NCBI RefSeq assembly: GCF_027812955.1
Contig: NZ_JAPYZV010000002.1
Span: 310,001 to 374,000 of the forward strand
From: Pedococcus sp. 5OH_020
GTDB lineage: Bacteria > Actinomycetota > Actinomycetes > Actinomycetales > Dermatophilaceae
DNA: 64,000 nucleotides
Direction: 5' to 3'
Part shown: positions 61,646-64,000 of the stretch, piece after piece
Numbering within the stretch: position 1 is the first letter of the stretch
Layout of the letters: each line of letters opens with the position of its first letter
Notes under the pieces: generated by a model
What the model saw: only the letters and a program-made list of their open reading frames with translations
What the model was told of the DNA's origin: nothing
Databases searched by the model: none
Made by a program: the position numbers and the translations under genes

Positions 61646-62026
61646 GCGCGAGTTCCTGTCGATGGTGGGCCGGTGGACACGGACGAGAATCACACCCGTG
61701 TGGTTCGACTACACCACCGGGGTCTGACAGTGAGGTGCGGACTCATCCGTGACCCGTGACCGGCACACGTTATGGCTCCTCGTGGGGTGCCTCAAACCGC
61801 TCCTGTGGACACCGTGGGGACAAGGTGTGCGCAACGCCCGAGAAGCTTGTGCACACCCGGTGGGAAACTCTGTGGATTTCTCGCGCAAGGCCCGGATCCA
61901 CAGCCTCTGGCGTGCCTGTACGCCGTACACCGCCTGTGGACGAGAGAAAGTCTCGGGCGTGTCTGGTCACTGGCAGCCTTCCCCGTGACTGCCCACAGCC
62001 AGGGCCGCCGGTCGTACGCTGAGCGC
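61646..62026. other. dnaB upstream region with DnaA-box-like cluster
   Basis: 381 bases without a gene. It contains TTGTGCACA at 61847-61855, a full match to TTRTNCACA, and near matches (one or two mismatches to TTGTCCACA/TTATCCACA in either direction) at 61804-61812, 61815-61823, 61871-61879, 61894-61902 and 61935-61943. Six sites in 140 bases is far above chance in sequence of this composition. There is no AT-rich unwinding region and no dnaA or dnaN nearby, so this is more likely a DnaA-controlled promoter or titration site than oriC. Confidence 0.55.
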
Positions 62027-62299
62027 ATGTGCCGGAACATCCGTCAGCTCCACAACTTCGAGCCTCCCGCCACGACCGACGAGGTTCGCGCCGCGGCGTT
62101 GCAGTACGTGCGCAAGGTGAGTGGGAGTACCAGGCCGAGCCAGGCCAACCAGGCGGCGTTCGACGCCGCGGTGGCCGAGGTCGCGCACGCCACCCAGCAC
62201 CTCCTCGACCACCTCAGCACCAGCGCCCCACCCAGGGACCGTGAGACGGAGGCGGTCAAGGCGCGGGCCCGCGCTCAGGCCCGGTACGGCGCTGCCTGA
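62027..62299 (+). CDS. DUF2277 protein
   Basis: Small protein of 90 residues starting MCRNIRQLHNFEPPATTDEV, the highly conserved N-terminus of DUF2277, followed by AALQYVRKVSGSTRPSQANQ and an alpha-helical tail. The function is unknown. ATG at 62027, six bases after TACGCT, suggests a leaderless mRNA. Confidence 0.93.
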   Translation: MCRNIRQLHNFEPPATTDEVRAAALQYVRKVSGSTRPSQANQAAFDAAVAEVAHATQHLLDHLSTSAPPRDRETEAVKARARAQARYGAA

Positions 62300-62400
62300 G
62301 CAGCCGCTGCTCCTTCCGCTCTCCAGCCGCCTTGAGCGGGGCCCGAAGCCGGCGCGTCTCCACGCCCGAGCCGCGCAGCCCGTCGCCATCGACCAGTGGC

Positions 62401-62409
62401 TGTGGACAA
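62401..62409 (-). promoter_or_regulatory. Perfect DnaA box
   Basis: TGTGGACAA, the complement of the consensus box TTGTCCACA, about 460 bases from the cluster upstream of dnaB. On its own it could be chance; with the cluster it adds weight to DnaA binding in this region. Confidence 0.45.
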
Positions 62410-62449
62410 CCACACTGGCCGGAGCGTGTGGTGCAGCAGGCTGAGGCAC

Positions 62450-63022
62450 GTGACGGCAGACCTCGACGCAGCGCGGCCGGACGGCGAACCACCCGATGCT
62501 CCGGTTCCGGCCGCCCGGTGGAAGGACGGCCCCCCCAGGGGGCCGCAGGATCACCCATCTGGTCCTCGTCGACGGGCTTCCGGCCGACCACTGGGTCGAG
62601 GAGAGCCTCGACGGGACGTGGGAGTCCCGGGACGGCAGGCGCGGGCCACGGTCGTCCCCCGCGGCTTCCGACGAGGATGCCCGGGAGCTGACGTGGCTCG
62701 ACGAGCTGGTCGGCGGTCGTGAGGCACTCCCAACGGCCTGGTCGGGCCGGAGGGTGTCGTCCTCGCCAAGGACCTCTGGCCCCGGCTCGGGGTTCCGACC
62801 AGCTCGGCAGGGCGAGGCGCTGCGATGCTCGAGCGGCTACGGCTCGCTCGCGGCCTACCGGCACAGGAGCCCGTAGCGCCCCGCGGCGCCCCGGCGCTGC
62901 TGCGTGCCACAGGGCTGGCGTCCGTGCTGCTCTCCGGCGTGCGACAGGTGGTCTGTCTACGGCGCGATGCCGCCCTGTCAGGAGCAGCACCCGCAGACGC
63001 TGTCAGGTCGAGCGGTAGCTGA
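62450..63022 (+). pseudogene. Unidentified gene with two compensating frameshifts
   Basis: Coding-like sequence in three blocks: GTG 62450 gives MTADLDAARPDGEPPDAPVP; after a C7/G5 run near 62530 it continues one frame over as RRITHLVLVDGLPADHWVEE and SDEDARELTWLDELVGGREA; near 62725 it returns to the first frame as LVGPEGVVLAKDLWPRLGVP and ends VCLRRDAALSGAAPADAVRS. The joined product would be about 190 residues. I do not recognise it. Decay or sequence errors at homopolymers could explain it. The rest of 62300-63151 holds no other gene. Confidence 0.4.
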
Positions 63023-63053
63023 GGAAAGCGGTCGAGCGACAGCTGAGGGAAGC
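63006..63053 (+). repeat. 24-bp direct repeat before the MFS gene
   Basis: Two adjacent copies (63006-63029 and 63030-63053) with 21 of 24 bases identical, overlapping the end of the broken gene and about 100 bases before the MFS start. The second copy contains one arm of CGACAG-N12-CTGTCG, a possible hairpin or operator. Confidence 0.6.
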
Positions 63054-63151
63054 TCTGTCGGTGGTCACGGCCAGGATGGCCGTCTGGCGTCGGCGATGAG
63101 TTCGATCCGCTGCCTCGGTCTACCTGATGACCGCCAACCGAAGGACTGACC

Positions 63152-64000
63152 ATGAACCGGGCAACCGCCACCAGCACCGACGAGTGGCAGACCGCTGCGA
63201 GCGCGCCGGAGACAGCCGACGCCCGGCCGTCCAGTCCCCGGCAGGCCGACCTGGCTGAACGGCGGCCGCCCTCGTCCGACGCGGCTCGCGTGCTGCGGAT
63301 CCTTGTCCTGTCGACCTTCGTCGTCATCCTCAACGAGACCATCATGGTCAACGCGATCCCGAGGCTCATGCGCGAGTTCTCCGTCGCTGCGACCAGGGCT
63401 CAGTGGCTGTCCACAGCCTTCATGCTGACCCTCGCGGTCGTCATTCCCGCCACCGGCTGGTTCCTGCAGCGGGTCACCACACGAGCGGCCTACGCGACGG
63501 CCATGGGCCTCTTCCTGACCGGAACGGCCCTCGCGGCCGCGGCTCCCACCTTCGCGGTCCTGCTGGCCGCTCGGGTGGTGCAGGCCAGTGGCACCGCCGT
63601 CATGATGCCGCTGCTCATGACCACCCTCATGACTCTCGTGCCCGTCCACGACCGGGGCCGTGTCATGGGGAACGTGATGCTGGCGATGTCCGTGGCGCCG
63701 GCGATGGGACCGGCGGTGTCCGGACTGCTGCTGCAGCTGGGCTCGTGGCGGCTCATCTTCGCAGTGGTACTGCCCGTCGCAGCCCTGGTGGCGACGATCG
63801 GGGTGCGCCGGCTGACGAACATCGGCGAGACGTCGGCGACCCGCATCGACGCCTCCAGCGTGACTCTGTCGGCAGTCGGCTTCGGTGCTCTCGTCTACGG
63901 GCTCAGCGGACTCGGAGAGGGATCCCGCGTCACGCACGTCGTCCCGCCTGCCGTGGTCACCGCGGTCGGTGCCATCGCGCTGGGCGCCTTCACCTGGCGA
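63152..64000 (+). CDS. MFS exporter, DHA2 family (3' end outside window)
   Basis: Start of a 14-helix major facilitator; 283 codons are visible with no stop before the window ends. After a hydrophilic N-terminus of about 48 residues come VLRILVLSTFVVILNETIMV, RAQWLSTAFMLTLAVVIPAT, AARVVQASGTAVMMPLLMTT and GRVMGNVMLAMSVAPAMGPA, the DHA2 motifs A and C regions. Related to the DHA2 protein at 46.9 kb. Likely exports drugs or lipophilic compounds; no regulator is visible upstream. Confidence 0.9.
   Translation, partial: MNRATATSTDEWQTAASAPETADARPSSPRQADLAERRPPSSDAARVLRILVLSTFVVILNETIMVNAIPRLMREFSVAATRAQWLSTAFMLTLAVVIPATGWFLQRVTTRAAYATAMGLFLTGTALAAAAPTFAVLLAARVVQASGTAVMMPLLMTTLMTLVPVHDRGRVMGNVMLAMSVAPAMGPAVSGLLLQLGSWRLIFAVVLPVAALVATIGVRRLTNIGETSATRIDASSVTLSAVGFGALVYGLSGLGEGSRVTHVVPPAVVTAVGAIALGAFTWR

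Noticed and set aside
61646-62026. Chromosomal origin oriC
   Set aside because: DnaA-like boxes are present, but there is no AT-rich unwinding element and neither dnaA nor dnaN is adjacent.
1-64000. tRNA or rRNA genes, insertion sequences, prophage or integrase
   Set aside because: None was recognised on either strand by eye; no transposase, integrase or terminal repeats were found.

Overview
The window looks like chromosomal DNA of a high-GC actinobacterium, most likely order Micrococcales and perhaps near the Intrasporangiaceae. The reasons are very GC-rich codon use, many GTG/TTG starts, dense ATGA-type gene overlaps, several apparently leaderless genes, a Bpa proteasome activator ending in GQYL, a DUF2277 protein and a C-x25-H-x4-C CsoR. 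The family placement is inference from gene content. I saw no rRNA, tRNA, CRISPR array, insertion sequence or phage gene. Two genes run off the ends: tctA at base 1 and an MFS exporter at base 64000.

Layout. 0-5.4 kb: a tctCBA carboxylate importer divergent from a CitA/CitB-type two-component pair. 5.4-8.2 kb: an overlapping chain of IclR regulator, MobA-like transferase and quinone oxidoreductase, then a DUF1304 protein. 8.2-12.6 kb: a PadR-regulated ABC exporter with a clear promoter and two palindromic operators. 12.6-19.6 kb: bpa, DUF2306, DUF885, an FAD dehydrogenase, a HAD phosphatase and a membrane metallophosphoesterase. 19.7-22.8 kb: a Gly/Asp-rich protein, a JmjC oxygenase and a sucrase/ferredoxin-like protein in one tight operon, plus a DUF1232 protein. 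23.1-27.8 kb: a ROK regulator and a xylose/ribose-type ABC importer. 27.8-35.7 kb: a lacI-led operon with a sugar importer, a Tat-exported GH144-like glucanase and a GH3 glucosidase, probably for a beta-glucan. A cre-like operator separates it from a divergent polyol dehydrogenase cluster (35.9-39.9 kb) in which one gene is frameshifted and another is a remnant.

39.9-52.3 kb: a PucR regulator, a D-amino-acid dehydrogenase-like protein, csoR, an LPG-synthase-like membrane protein, a UBP zinc-finger protein downstream of an unusual 17-bp repeat, two VOC proteins, an SRPBCC protein, a DHA2 exporter, a RelA/SpoT-like protein lacking the usual catalytic Glu, two DinB proteins and a CoA transferase. 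52.3-56.6 kb: a five-gene operon holding a 50-residue LAYTG peptide, a single-domain exosortase-like protein, a membrane glycosyltransferase, a secreted protein with a C-terminal anchor, and WecB. This is the most interesting locus: it looks like a compact Gram-positive surface-protein sorting and glycan module under a CRP-like site. 56.7-60.2 kb: copA, whose operator has the same arms as the csoR operator 14 kb away, then an arsR/arsI pair. 60.3-64 kb: dnaB with a cluster of DnaA-box-like sequences upstream, DUF2277, a broken gene and the start of an MFS exporter.
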